A DNA stretch of 36,548 nt. Origin: Candidatus Campbelliibacteriota bacterium. GTDB taxonomy: Bacteria > Patescibacteriota > Minisyncoccia > Phycocordibacterales > GCA-2747955. Shown here in pieces: positions 1-6,919 of this stretch (the stretch's first letter is position 1; each line of letters begins with the position of its first letter). Below the pieces are notes generated by a model. The model was not told the DNA's origin, searched no databases, and saw nothing but the letters and a program-made list of their open reading frames with translations. The stretch covers positions 64,949-101,496 of the forward strand of contig PDQZ01000009.1 in the NCBI GenBank assembly GCA_002747955.1. The letters run 5' to 3'. Both the position numbers and the translations under genes were made by a program.

Positions 1-145
1 ATTTTCAGTAACAAGAGAAATTCTAGACCTAATTAAATACATTGTTATTTCAATTGTAGCTGGATTTTCTTTGGCACTTGGTATTGCTTTTGGTCTTGGA
101 GGAAAAGAAAGAGCAAAAAACATCATCGACGGATGGAGAAAATAG
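1..145 (+). CDS. C-terminus of a TM-helix/mechanosensitive-channel-like membrane protein (partial)
   Basis: The frame is open from base 2 to a TAG stop at 143-145; the start lies outside the window. The visible 47 residues contain a hydrophobic helix followed by a glycine-rich stretch (ALGIAFGLGGKERAKNIIDG) and the ending WRK. That pattern, a helix running into AFGLGG and an amphipathic AKNII helix, is the hallmark of the conserved TM-helix repeat found in MscS-related small-conductance channels, where it lines the pore. Only the last repeat can be seen, so a true MscS channel cannot be told from a TM-helix repeat protein that lacks the MscS beta domain. Ending directly after the helix favours the repeat-only type. 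A strong terminator follows at once. Confidence 0.55.
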   Translation, partial: FSVTREILDLIKYIVISIVAGFSLALGIAFGLGGKERAKNIIDGWRK

Positions 146-156
146 TTTTACTTAAA

Positions 157-196
157 CAAAAAACAAAAACAAGCTTCGCTTGTTTTTGTTTTTTTA
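157..196 (+). terminator. Intrinsic terminator
   Basis: A stem of about 14 bp (AAACAAAAACAAGC / GCTTGTTTTTGTTT) closes on a TTC loop and runs into T residues. It lies 12 bases after the stop of the truncated membrane-protein gene. Confidence 0.85.
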
Positions 197-278
197 TTAC
201 TTAATTATTTTTTTATTTTTATTATGTTCTTTTAAAAAAGTACTTTTTATGTTATTATTTCTAAATAAGTAAAATAAT

Positions 279-1208
279 ATGAAAATAGGTAAAGAGTATA
301 CAACAGACTCAGGTTTGAAATATGAGGTTATGAAATTCGGAACAGGACGGAAACCACAAATCACAGATGGAGCAGAGATATACTATAAGGGAGAATTGGA
401 GGATGGAACAGTTTTTTTAAAAAAAACAAAAACCCGTTTTTCTTTGGAAGAAATGAACTTAGGGTTTCAAGAAGGGTTACAATTAATGAATGTTGGAACA
501 AAATTCAAGCTTATAATTCCTCCAGATTTGCATAATGAAGAAGAATTTGATGGTTTAAGTGTAATTTTTGAAATAGAATTGCTTGAGATATTAAATCAAT
601 GGCAAATTCTTTTAAGGAATATTTTGGATTTAGTTCGTATTATAATCATCGCCTTGATAATCATAATACCTATAAAATATTTTGTAGTAGAGCCATACAT
701 TGTTCAAGGAAGTTCAATGAGCCCAAATTTTGAAACAGCAAACTATTTGATCGTAAGCAAGCTAACAGGAAAAATTTCAGAAATCAATAGGGGAGAAGTT
801 GTAGTTTTAATCCCGCCACACGAAAAAACAGAAAGTTGGTTAAAATACTCAGTTTATTTTGATCCAAGAGATAAGTACATTAAAAGAGTAATAGCACTGC
901 CAGAAGAAAGAGTTGTTTTAAAAAACAACAAAGTTTATATTCAAAAAAAGGATTCAGAAACTTTAGAAGAAGTCAGTGAACCTTATATTAAAAACAATGG
1001 TACAAAAAAAGAAGTTGACATTGTTTTGAAAAAAGATGAATACTTTGTTTTAGGGGATAACCGTGGGAACTCTTTGGATTCAGAAGAATTTGGACCTATT
1101 AAAAAAGAAGACATTGTGGGAAGTCCAATTTTAAGACTTTACCCATTTGATCAAATAAATATAAATCCAGCAGATTATAATCCAAAATCTTATAAATTTG
1201 ACAAATAA
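279..1208 (+). CDS. Fusion protein: FKBP-like domain plus signal peptidase I
   Basis: Residues 1-104 match an FKBP-type prolyl isomerase fold (IYYKGELEDGTVF, then LGFQEGLQLMNVGTKFKL and IFEIELLEI). Residues 119-135 are one membrane helix. Residues 138-309 are signal peptidase I, with the nucleophile in GSSMSP (S146), the general base in YIKRVIALPEE (K202) and the box LGDNRGNSLDSEEFGPI (258-274). The enzyme should cleave signal peptides outside the membrane. With a single helix the likely topology is N-in, which would put the FKBP domain in the cytosol. FKBP active-site positions are altered: the Asp after FKBP12 Phe36 is Leu47 here, and the Tyr82 region reads PDLHN, so it may bind proteins rather than isomerise prolines. 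The chosen ATG begins directly with the FKBP domain. A possible promoter (TGTTATTAT, 250-258) lies 20 bases upstream and no Shine-Dalgarno is visible. The two domains are in one uninterrupted frame. Confidence 0.9.
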   Translation: MKIGKEYTTDSGLKYEVMKFGTGRKPQITDGAEIYYKGELEDGTVFLKKTKTRFSLEEMNLGFQEGLQLMNVGTKFKLIIPPDLHNEEEFDGLSVIFEIELLEILNQWQILLRNILDLVRIIIIALIIIIPIKYFVVEPYIVQGSSMSPNFETANYLIVSKLTGKISEINRGEVVVLIPPHEKTESWLKYSVYFDPRDKYIKRVIALPEERVVLKNNKVYIQKKDSETLEEVSEPYIKNNGTKKEVDIVLKKDEYFVLGDNRGNSLDSEEFGPIKKEDIVGSPILRLYPFDQININPADYNPKSYKFDK

Positions 1209-1219
1209 TAAAAATATTA

Positions 1220-1225
1220 TATAAT
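1220..1225 (+). promoter_or_regulatory. -10 box 6 nt before the HisRS-like ATG
   Basis: TATAAT is followed by six bases and then ATG at 1232, so transcription should begin at or next to the start codon. No Shine-Dalgarno fits in the gap. Confidence 0.6.
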
Positions 1226-1231
1226 ACTCTT

Positions 1232-2362
1232 ATGCAAATAGATGATATAAATAAGAAAAAACAGATAAACTATAACTCAGACTATATAGCAAATCACTTT
1301 GGATTTGACTTTTTAGATATTGAAGAAAAAGTTTTTAAAAAAAATATTTTGGTTGAAGATGAAAAAGTAAAAGTTTTAAAAAAATTTAAAAAAGATTTTT
1401 CTTCAAAAAGAGTTTCTCCTTTAAAAATGTTTTTTTACAAAAAACCTATTTTAAAAAAAAGTGGAGTTGATACATCTTTAGGAATTGACATTGTAAATAT
1501 GGAATCAGCTATTGCAGAAGCAACAGTTATCAAAACAGCAATTGCTATTTTAAAAGAAGAAGGCTACACTGAAATAAAAGTTCTGTTAAATGCTATTGGA
1601 GATAGTGAGTCCGTAAAAAGTTTTAAAACGGCTTTGTCAAAGTACTATAGAGAAAATAAAGCTAAATTAAAAACAGTCGAGGCTAAAAAAATTGTAAATG
1701 ACCCTTTGGCAATATATCACAACCAAGGTCAAAAAGAATATTTAAATGAAATAAATCAACAAGCACCAAATGCTTTAGAATTTTTATCAGAAAATTCAAT
1801 TTCTCATTTCCAAGAAATTATTGAATATTTAGAAAATTTTGAAATTGACTATGTTATTGATGACAAAATGTATGGTGAAAAAATGTTTTTTTCAAAAATT
1901 ATTTTCAAAATCATGGCTAAAGGACCAAAAGACAAAGAACCTGTTGAGGTTGCTTTTGGTGGACGTTACGATGACATAGCTCAAAAAACAGTTGGAAAAA
2001 AGAAAATTTCAGCTATTGGTCTTTCTTTAAACTTTAACAAGAAAAATAAAACTAAATTAAAATTAACTTCAAAAAAAGTTAATATTCATTTATTGAAAAT
2101 AGGTTCAACTGCAAATCTAAAATACTTAGACGTTGTTGATGCTTTTTCAAAAATAAAAGTACCTATTCATTACGATATTAAAGAAAAAAAGATATCAAAA
2201 CAAATAAAAAAAGCTTTAGATTCAAATGCTGATTATTCAATCATTATTGGTGAAACAGAAGCTAAGAAAGATAAGGCTTTAATTAGGAAAATGTCTGATT
2301 ATTCTCAACAAGAGGTTGATTTAAAAGATATTTCTTCTTATATTAATAAACTTATAAAATAA
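1232..2362 (+). CDS. Degenerate histidyl-tRNA synthetase-like paralog
   Basis: The protein has 376 residues. Parts of a class II HisRS core remain: an FGGRYDD motif near residues 242-248, a segment like the HisRS helix-strand region (residues 83-125), and a C-terminal anticodon-binding-like domain (about 283-376, ending SYINKLIK). The arginine of motif 2 and the histidine-binding signature RGFDYYT are not recognisable; the region reads EIDYVIDDKMYGEKMFFSK. A normal HisRS is encoded at 24549-25841, so this copy is unlikely to charge tRNA. Known HisRS paralogs include HisZ, the regulatory subunit of ATP phosphoribosyltransferase, but no his genes are seen here. Its role is unknown. It lies 23 bases after the signal-peptidase fusion and 46 bases before bS21. 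Confidence 0.75.
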   Translation: MQIDDINKKKQINYNSDYIANHFGFDFLDIEEKVFKKNILVEDEKVKVLKKFKKDFSSKRVSPLKMFFYKKPILKKSGVDTSLGIDIVNMESAIAEATVIKTAIAILKEEGYTEIKVLLNAIGDSESVKSFKTALSKYYRENKAKLKTVEAKKIVNDPLAIYHNQGQKEYLNEINQQAPNALEFLSENSISHFQEIIEYLENFEIDYVIDDKMYGEKMFFSKIIFKIMAKGPKDKEPVEVAFGGRYDDIAQKTVGKKKISAIGLSLNFNKKNKTKLKLTSKKVNIHLLKIGSTANLKYLDVVDAFSKIKVPIHYDIKEKKISKQIKKALDSNADYSIIIGETEAKKDKALIRKMSDYSQQEVDLKDISSYINKLIK

Positions 2363-2391
2363 ATATTTTTACTTGAAAAAAAAATAAAATA

Positions 2392-2400
2392 TGTTATGAT
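2392..2400 (+). promoter_or_regulatory. Extended -10 (TGtTATGAT) for bS21
   Basis: The box ends 8 bases before the ATG at 2409. No -35 consensus and no Shine-Dalgarno are visible. Confidence 0.6.
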
Positions 2401-2408
2401 ATTTTGCA

Positions 2409-2633
2409 ATGACAAAAAACATACAAATAAAAGCAAAAGGTAAAACAAATTCTGTTGGGCTTTTAAAAGAATTTTCTCAAAAAGTTAGAACAGCAGGTTT
2501 TATCAACAAGTTAAAATCAACAAGATATGAAGAAAGAAAACCTTCATATTTTAAAAGAAAATCAGAAGCTTTAAGAAAAATAGAAAAAAACGAAAAAAGA
2601 CAAAGAGCTTACAAACTTGGAAAAAAAATATAA
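2409..2633 (+). CDS. rpsU: Small ribosomal subunit protein bS21
   Basis: The 74-residue, very basic protein has the bS21 pattern: a short beta start, then a helix-rich RRYEERKPSYFKRKSEALRK-like region (here RYEERKPSYFKRKSEALRK, residues 40-58) and a lysine/arginine tail. bS21 sits on the 30S platform next to the anti-Shine-Dalgarno end of 16S rRNA and helps initiation. That is relevant here because most genes in the window lack a Shine-Dalgarno. The length is typical for the family. It is probably transcribed from its own promoter and ends at an A/T-rich hairpin overlapping its stop plus a stronger one at 2664. Confidence 0.88.
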   Translation: MTKNIQIKAKGKTNSVGLLKEFSQKVRTAGFINKLKSTRYEERKPSYFKRKSEALRKIEKNEKRQRAYKLGKKI

Positions 2634-2663
2634 AAAGTAAAACTTTTTATATTTTTTTTAACA

Positions 2664-2718
2664 AAACCGCAAAATTTGGCAAACACAAAAACACAGCCAA
2701 ATTTTGCGGTTTTTCTTT
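2664..2718 (+). terminator. Intrinsic terminator after rpsU
   Basis: A perfect 17-bp stem (AAACCGCAAAATTTGGC at 2664-2680 with its complement at 2696-2712) is followed by a T-rich run. A weaker A/T hairpin (ATAAAAAGT / ACTTTTTAT) spans the rpsU stop just upstream. Confidence 0.9.
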
Positions 2719-2732
2719 TTTTCTTCATTTTA

Positions 2733-2741
2733 TGATAAAAT
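2733..2741 (+). promoter_or_regulatory. Extended -10 (TGaTAAAAT) for thrS
   Basis: The box ends 7 bases before the ATG at 2749, which predicts a leaderless thrS mRNA and leaves no room for a T-box leader. Confidence 0.6.
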
Positions 2742-2748
2742 ATAAAAC

Positions 2749-4506
2749 ATGGAACAAGAAAAACACACTCAAATTTACAAAATCAGACATTCACTTTCAC
2801 ACATTTTAGCAATGTCGGTTTTAGATAAATACAAAGATGCAAAAATTGCAATTGGACCTGTGATCGAAAACGGGTTTTATTATGATATTGATTTTGGAGA
2901 AAACAAAATCTCAGAATCTGACCTGAAAGATTTTCAAAAGAAAATGAAAAAAATCATTTCTCAGAAATTAGATTTTTCAGAATTAGACAAAAGTATTGAA
3001 GAAATAAAAGAGATTTACAAAGACAATCCTTACAAAACAGAACTGATTGAAGACTTAGAAAAAGAAGGAAAAAAAGCAAATTTAGTTCAGACAGGAGAAG
3101 ATTTTGTTGACTTATGTGCCGGCGGACACGTTTCAAACACTTCTGAAATTTCAACTGACTCTTTTATGCTTGAAAAAACAGCAGGAGCGTATTGGAGAGG
3201 AGACGAAAAAAACAAAATGTTAACAAGAATTTACGGAGTTGCTTTTGAAACAAAAGATGATCTTACAGCTTACAAAGAACAAAAAGCCGAAGCTGAAAAA
3301 AGAGACCACCGAAAACTTGGAAAAGAACTTGATTTGTTTACTTTTTCAGAACATGTTGGAGCAGGACTTCCTTTGTTTACAGAAAAAGGAACAGCCCTAA
3401 GAGATGCAATCACAGACAGAATCTACAAACTGCAATCAAAATACGGTTGGAGAAAAGTTACATCACCACATATTACAAAAAAAGAACTTTACGAAATTTC
3501 GGGGCACTGGAATAAGTTTGGAGATGAACTTTTTAAAGTGAAAGGAAAGTCAGACACACAGTTTGTAATGAAGCCAATGAACTGTCCGCACCACACACAA
3601 ATTTTTGCTTCAAAAGCTCGAAGTTACAAAGACTTGCCTTTAAGGTTTGGAGAAAACGGAGTAGTTTACAGAGATGAACAAGCAGGGGAGCTTTTGGGAC
3701 TTGCTCGAGTTAGATCAATTACTCAGGACGACGGACACGCTTTTGTTACTCCAGAACAAATCAAAGATGAAGTGAAAAACATTATCAGTGTTATTGAAGG
3801 TTTTTACACTCCACTTGGACTTTTCAAAGAGGGCAACTTCTGGGTTTCGCTTTCTGTTTCTGATCCAAAGGAGCCTGAAAAATATATGATCAACGAAGAC
3901 GGTTTGTTTTTAAAAGCAGAAAAGATTTTAGAAGAAATTGCACAAGAAGAAAATTTACCTTACAAAAGGGTTGAAGGGGAAGCTGCTTTTTACGGACCAA
4001 AACTTGATTTTCAGTTTAAAGACGCGCTTGGAAGGGAACGACAGCTTGCAACTGTTCAACTTGATTTTTCAATGCCAAAAAGATTTGGCCTTGTTTACAC
4101 AGACAAAGAAGGGCAGAAACAGCACCCAGTTATGATCCACAGAGCCATTGCTGGATCTTTAGAAAGATTTTTAGCAATTTACATTGAACACACAGCTGGA
4201 AACTTTCCATTTTTCCTCTCACCAGTTCAAGCAAGAGTTATTTCTGTCTCAGACGAAACGGCTGAATATGCAGAAAATATTTACAATGAACTAAAAAACG
4301 ATTTTAGGGTTGAACTTGATGACTCTAAAATTTCATTTGGAAAAAAAGTCAGAATGTCTAAAAAAGAAAAACTTCCGTATTTTATTATTGTCGGAGCAAA
4401 AGATATGGAGAAAAATAAAGTTACTTTAGAGTCAAGAGAAGGGGAAAGTAGGCAGGTGAGTTTAGAGGAACTAAAAGAATTATTCAAAAAAGAAAACCTC
4501 GATTAA
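2749..4506 (+). CDS. thrS: Threonyl-tRNA synthetase without TGS domain
   Basis: The enzyme charges tRNA-Thr in the cytosol. It has 585 residues against about 640 in E. coli, because the N-terminal TGS domain is missing: the protein begins directly with the editing domain, with HSLSH (H14, H18) and the later LCAGGH motif. The class II core follows, with the zinc ligands of ThrRS visible as C279 (MNCPHH), H330 (DDGHAF) and H464 (IHRAIAGS). Motif 2 reads YRDEQAGELLGLARVRSITQ, and the C-terminal anticodon-binding domain starts near residue 485. All catalytic and editing residues I can recognise are present, so it should be active. It stands alone between a terminator and a repeat array. Confidence 0.97.
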   Translation: MEQEKHTQIYKIRHSLSHILAMSVLDKYKDAKIAIGPVIENGFYYDIDFGENKISESDLKDFQKKMKKIISQKLDFSELDKSIEEIKEIYKDNPYKTELIEDLEKEGKKANLVQTGEDFVDLCAGGHVSNTSEISTDSFMLEKTAGAYWRGDEKNKMLTRIYGVAFETKDDLTAYKEQKAEAEKRDHRKLGKELDLFTFSEHVGAGLPLFTEKGTALRDAITDRIYKLQSKYGWRKVTSPHITKKELYEISGHWNKFGDELFKVKGKSDTQFVMKPMNCPHHTQIFASKARSYKDLPLRFGENGVVYRDEQAGELLGLARVRSITQDDGHAFVTPEQIKDEVKNIISVIEGFYTPLGLFKEGNFWVSLSVSDPKEPEKYMINEDGLFLKAEKILEEIAQEENLPYKRVEGEAAFYGPKLDFQFKDALGRERQLATVQLDFSMPKRFGLVYTDKEGQKQHPVMIHRAIAGSLERFLAIYIEHTAGNFPFFLSPVQARVISVSDETAEYAENIYNELKNDFRVELDDSKISFGKKVRMSKKEKLPYFIIVGAKDMEKNKVTLESREGESRQVSLEELKELFKKENLD

Positions 4507-4872
4507 AATACCAAAAATTAATGAAAACCTTTGTCGTCTTCACAAAAAATACCCTCACTGTATATCAAATACACCTCGGGTATTTTTTGTTTGCCTCCTC
4601 GGTTTTCACTTAATTTTTGGTATTTTAATGATAAAAAATTAGCCTTAAGCTTCGTTAGCTTCATGTAAAAATGTTTTCAATGTATATTAAAATACATCTC
4701 AAACATTTTTCATTCGCCGCCTTGCTTAGCATCTAATTTTTGGCATTTTAATAGTAAAAAATTAAAGAAAAACTTTGTCATCTGCACAAAAAATACCCTC
4801 ACTGTGTATTAAAAACACACCTCGGGTATTTTTTGTTTGTCTCCTCGGTTTTCACCTTATTTTTTATACTTT
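4502..4872. repeat. Three tandem palindromic elements, period about 120-124 bp
   Basis: Unit 1 (4502-4629) has an outer stem of 28 bp (4502-4529 with 4601-4629, one extra base), an asymmetric internal loop, a 12-bp inner stem (4543-4554 with 4578-4589) and a tip hairpin TGTAT/ATACA. Unit 2 (about 4631-4749) keeps the plan with different bases: AAAAATTAG/CTAATTTTT, TAAGC/GCTTA, AAAAATGTTT/AAACATTTTT and ATGTAT/ATACAT. Unit 3 (about 4754-4872) again has CAAAAAATACCC/GGGTATTTTTTG, with tip TGTGT/ACACA and a weaker outer stem. Paired bases change together between units while internal loops stay alike (TTTGCCTCCTC and TTTGTCTCCTC on the right side). The array fills the gap between the convergent thrS and MBL genes and has no ORF. 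It may double as a terminator for both. Confidence 0.85.
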
Positions 4873-4873
4873 T

Positions 4874-5998
4874 TTATATTTCCCACCAGTTTAGTTTTGG
4901 AATATTTTTAAGAGTAAAAATTTGTCCAATTTTTGGTGTTGCTAAATTTATATTTTTAAGTCTTGTTTCTTTAACCGTTCTTTCAATAGGCTCTTTCCAA
5001 GTGTGAACAGAAAGATCAAATTTTGCCCAATGAATCGGAACCATAACCTCGGCACTCAAATCAACACTTGCTTTGACAGATTCTTCTGGAAACATATGGG
5101 TCTTAGGCCAGTTTTTGTTGTAAGCTCCATCTTCCAAAAAAGCAATATCAAAAGGCCCAAATTTTTCTCCTATTTTTTTAAACTCAGAAGAATAGCCTCC
5201 GTCACCTGAAAAATACAAACTTAAATTTTCAGATTTAACAATCCAAGATCCCCAAAGAGTTTTGTTTTTGTCGCCTATACTTCGACCACTAAAATGTCTT
5301 GCTGGAGCAAAAACAAACTTAGTGTCATTTATAACAGTTTCTTCATACCAATCAAATTCTTGTATTTTTGTTTCAGAAACACCCCACCTTAACAAATGCG
5401 CTTTTACTCCAAGTCCAACTAAAAATTTATCAGTTCTGTAATCCAACTTTTTTATCGCTTTATAGTCCAAATGATCGTAGTGATCATGAGAAATTAAAAC
5501 CACATCTATTTTTTCAGGAAGATTTTCAATTTCTGTTTTATTTGTAACCTCAAAGGGTTTGAAAGTGTAAGGAATGGGTGACGCATTGTTAAAAACAGGA
5601 TCTGTCAAAACAGTCATATTATTTGTTCTAAAAATAACAGTTGAATGTCCAAGCCACGCAATATCTCCATTTGAAAAATTTTCACCATCAAGAGTTTCAG
5701 ATACAAGCGGAGAGTTTGGTTTTTTGTTTTCAGGAGGAAAGAAAATGCTTTTAAAAACTTTTGCAAAAGGATGCTTGTTTTTTATTTTTACAGACAGGTT
5801 AGTTGGTATTTTGTTTTCAAAGTTTTTTCCATTATAGTTTTCTGAATTTTGTATTCTGGTTAAACTTTCATCTGTAGGTTTTCCACCAAAAGCTGGGTTT
5901 AATTTTAAAAAAGCAAATATCAAAACAGATAAAACAAAAATAGTAAGTATCGTTGCTTTTAAAATTCTTTTAATCGAGTTTATAATTTTTCTTTTCAT
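4874..5998 (-). CDS. Membrane-anchored MBL-fold hydrolase, NAPE-PLD/UlaG-like
   Basis: The protein has 374 residues. Residues 12-32 form one N-terminal membrane anchor and the rest should face outside. The metallo-beta-lactamase signature HDHYDH is at residues 171-176, preceded by IAWLGHSTVIFRT and LTDPVF, with later metal-ligand candidates in APARHFSGRS, FSGDGGY and PIHWAKFDLS. This order, with WLGH and the ARHFSGR loop, is typical of the N-acylphosphatidylethanolamine phospholipase D-like branch. The substrate is inferred to be a phospholipid or acylated compound, but related bacterial proteins have other or unknown substrates. The gene is convergent with thrS across the repeat array. An extended -10 ends 7 bases before its ATG. 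Confidence 0.85.
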   Translation of the reverse strand: MKRKIINSIKRILKATILTIFVLSVLIFAFLKLNPAFGGKPTDESLTRIQNSENYNGKNFENKIPTNLSVKIKNKHPFAKVFKSIFFPPENKKPNSPLVSETLDGENFSNGDIAWLGHSTVIFRTNNMTVLTDPVFNNASPIPYTFKPFEVTNKTEIENLPEKIDVVLISHDHYDHLDYKAIKKLDYRTDKFLVGLGVKAHLLRWGVSETKIQEFDWYEETVINDTKFVFAPARHFSGRSIGDKNKTLWGSWIVKSENLSLYFSGDGGYSSEFKKIGEKFGPFDIAFLEDGAYNKNWPKTHMFPEESVKASVDLSAEVMVPIHWAKFDLSVHTWKEPIERTVKETRLKNINLATPKIGQIFTLKNIPKLNWWEI

Positions 5999-6005
5999 TG
6001 AACAT

Positions 6006-6014
6006 ATTATAGCA
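6006..6014 (-). promoter_or_regulatory. Extended -10 (TGcTATAAT) for the MBL hydrolase
   Basis: Read on the minus strand, the box ends 7 bases before the ATG at 5998. It is back-to-back with the map promoter, 24 bases away. Confidence 0.6.
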
Positions 6015-6038
6015 CTTTTATATTTTTTTGTTAAAAAA

Positions 6039-6047
6039 TGTTATAAT
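6039..6047 (+). promoter_or_regulatory. Extended -10 (TGtTATAAT) for map
   Basis: A perfect extended -10 ends exactly 6 bases before the ATG at 6054, placing the expected start of transcription on the A of ATG. Confidence 0.7.
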
Positions 6048-6053
6048 ACTTTT

Positions 6054-6824
6054 ATGTATAATTATTATTCAAAAGAGGAAATTGAAATTTTAAAAGAGGG
6101 TGGAAAAGTTTTAGCTCAAATTTTTGAGGAACTGGAAGACTTTGTAGAAGTGGGAGTGGCTGTCAAAGACATCGACATTTTTGTAAATAAGAAAATCAAA
6201 GAAAAAGGAGCTGTTGCTGCAACAGTAGGTTACACTCCACAAGGTGCACCTTATCCTTTTCCGTCTGCTGTTTGTGTTTCTATAAATGACCAGATTGCTC
6301 ATGGAATTTCAACTGATAACCCTTATGTTTTAAAATCAGGTGATGTGGTTTCTTGTGATATTGTAATTCAATATAAAGGTTTTTTTGTAGACGCTTGTAG
6401 AACTTATGGAGTTGGAAAACTTTCAAGACAAGACATGGAACTTATTGCTGTTGCAAGAATTACAACAGATGAAGCCATCAAACAAGCTGTTGTTGGAAAT
6501 ACTACAGATGATATTGGAGCTGTGGCTGAAAAAACAGCTAAAGAGTACGGTTTCCAAACTGTTAAAGAACTTGGTGGACACGGAGTAGGAAGAAAAATTC
6601 ATGACAGACCTTTTGTACCATCTTTTAAAAACTCAGGTTTTGATGACCAGATTAAAGAGGGAATGGTTTTGGCTATTGAGCCGATTATTAACGTTGGAAG
6701 TTGGAAAATGCAAGAAGGTGGAGATGGATACTTATACAAAACAGTTGACGGGAAAAAATCAGCTCAGTTTGAAGAAACAGTTTTGATAACAAAAAACGGT
6801 CCTGAGATTTTAACAAAGTTATAA
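6054..6824 (+). CDS. map: Methionine aminopeptidase, type I
   Basis: The enzyme removes the initiator methionine from nascent proteins. It has 256 residues, typical of the short bacterial type Ia form. All five metal ligands are visible: D102 (CDIVIQ), D113 (FVDACR), H176 (GGHGVGR), E209 (AIEP) and E240 (QFEET), plus the substrate-contacting H83 (IAHGIS). It is expected to be essential. It is a single-gene unit between its own promoter and a terminator, followed by topA on the same strand. Confidence 0.97.
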   Translation: MYNYYSKEEIEILKEGGKVLAQIFEELEDFVEVGVAVKDIDIFVNKKIKEKGAVAATVGYTPQGAPYPFPSAVCVSINDQIAHGISTDNPYVLKSGDVVSCDIVIQYKGFFVDACRTYGVGKLSRQDMELIAVARITTDEAIKQAVVGNTTDDIGAVAEKTAKEYGFQTVKELGGHGVGRKIHDRPFVPSFKNSGFDDQIKEGMVLAIEPIINVGSWKMQEGGDGYLYKTVDGKKSAQFEETVLITKNGPEILTKL

Positions 6825-6831
6825 AATTTTA

Positions 6832-6878
6832 AACAAAAAAACCAAAATTTGCCTTCGGCAAATTTTGGTTTTTTTGTT
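6832..6878 (+). terminator. Intrinsic terminator after map
   Basis: A stem of about 21 bp with a cTTCGg tetraloop (GCCTTCGGC at 6851-6859) ends in a run of seven T residues. Confidence 0.93.
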
Positions 6879-6919
6879 AAAGATTTGCAAAAATATAATT
6901 TTAGTTTATTATATAGTTT

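Noticed and set aside
4502-4872. CRISPR array or insertion sequence
   Set aside because: There are no short repeats with unique spacers, no cas genes, no transposase frame and no target-site duplication that I can see.
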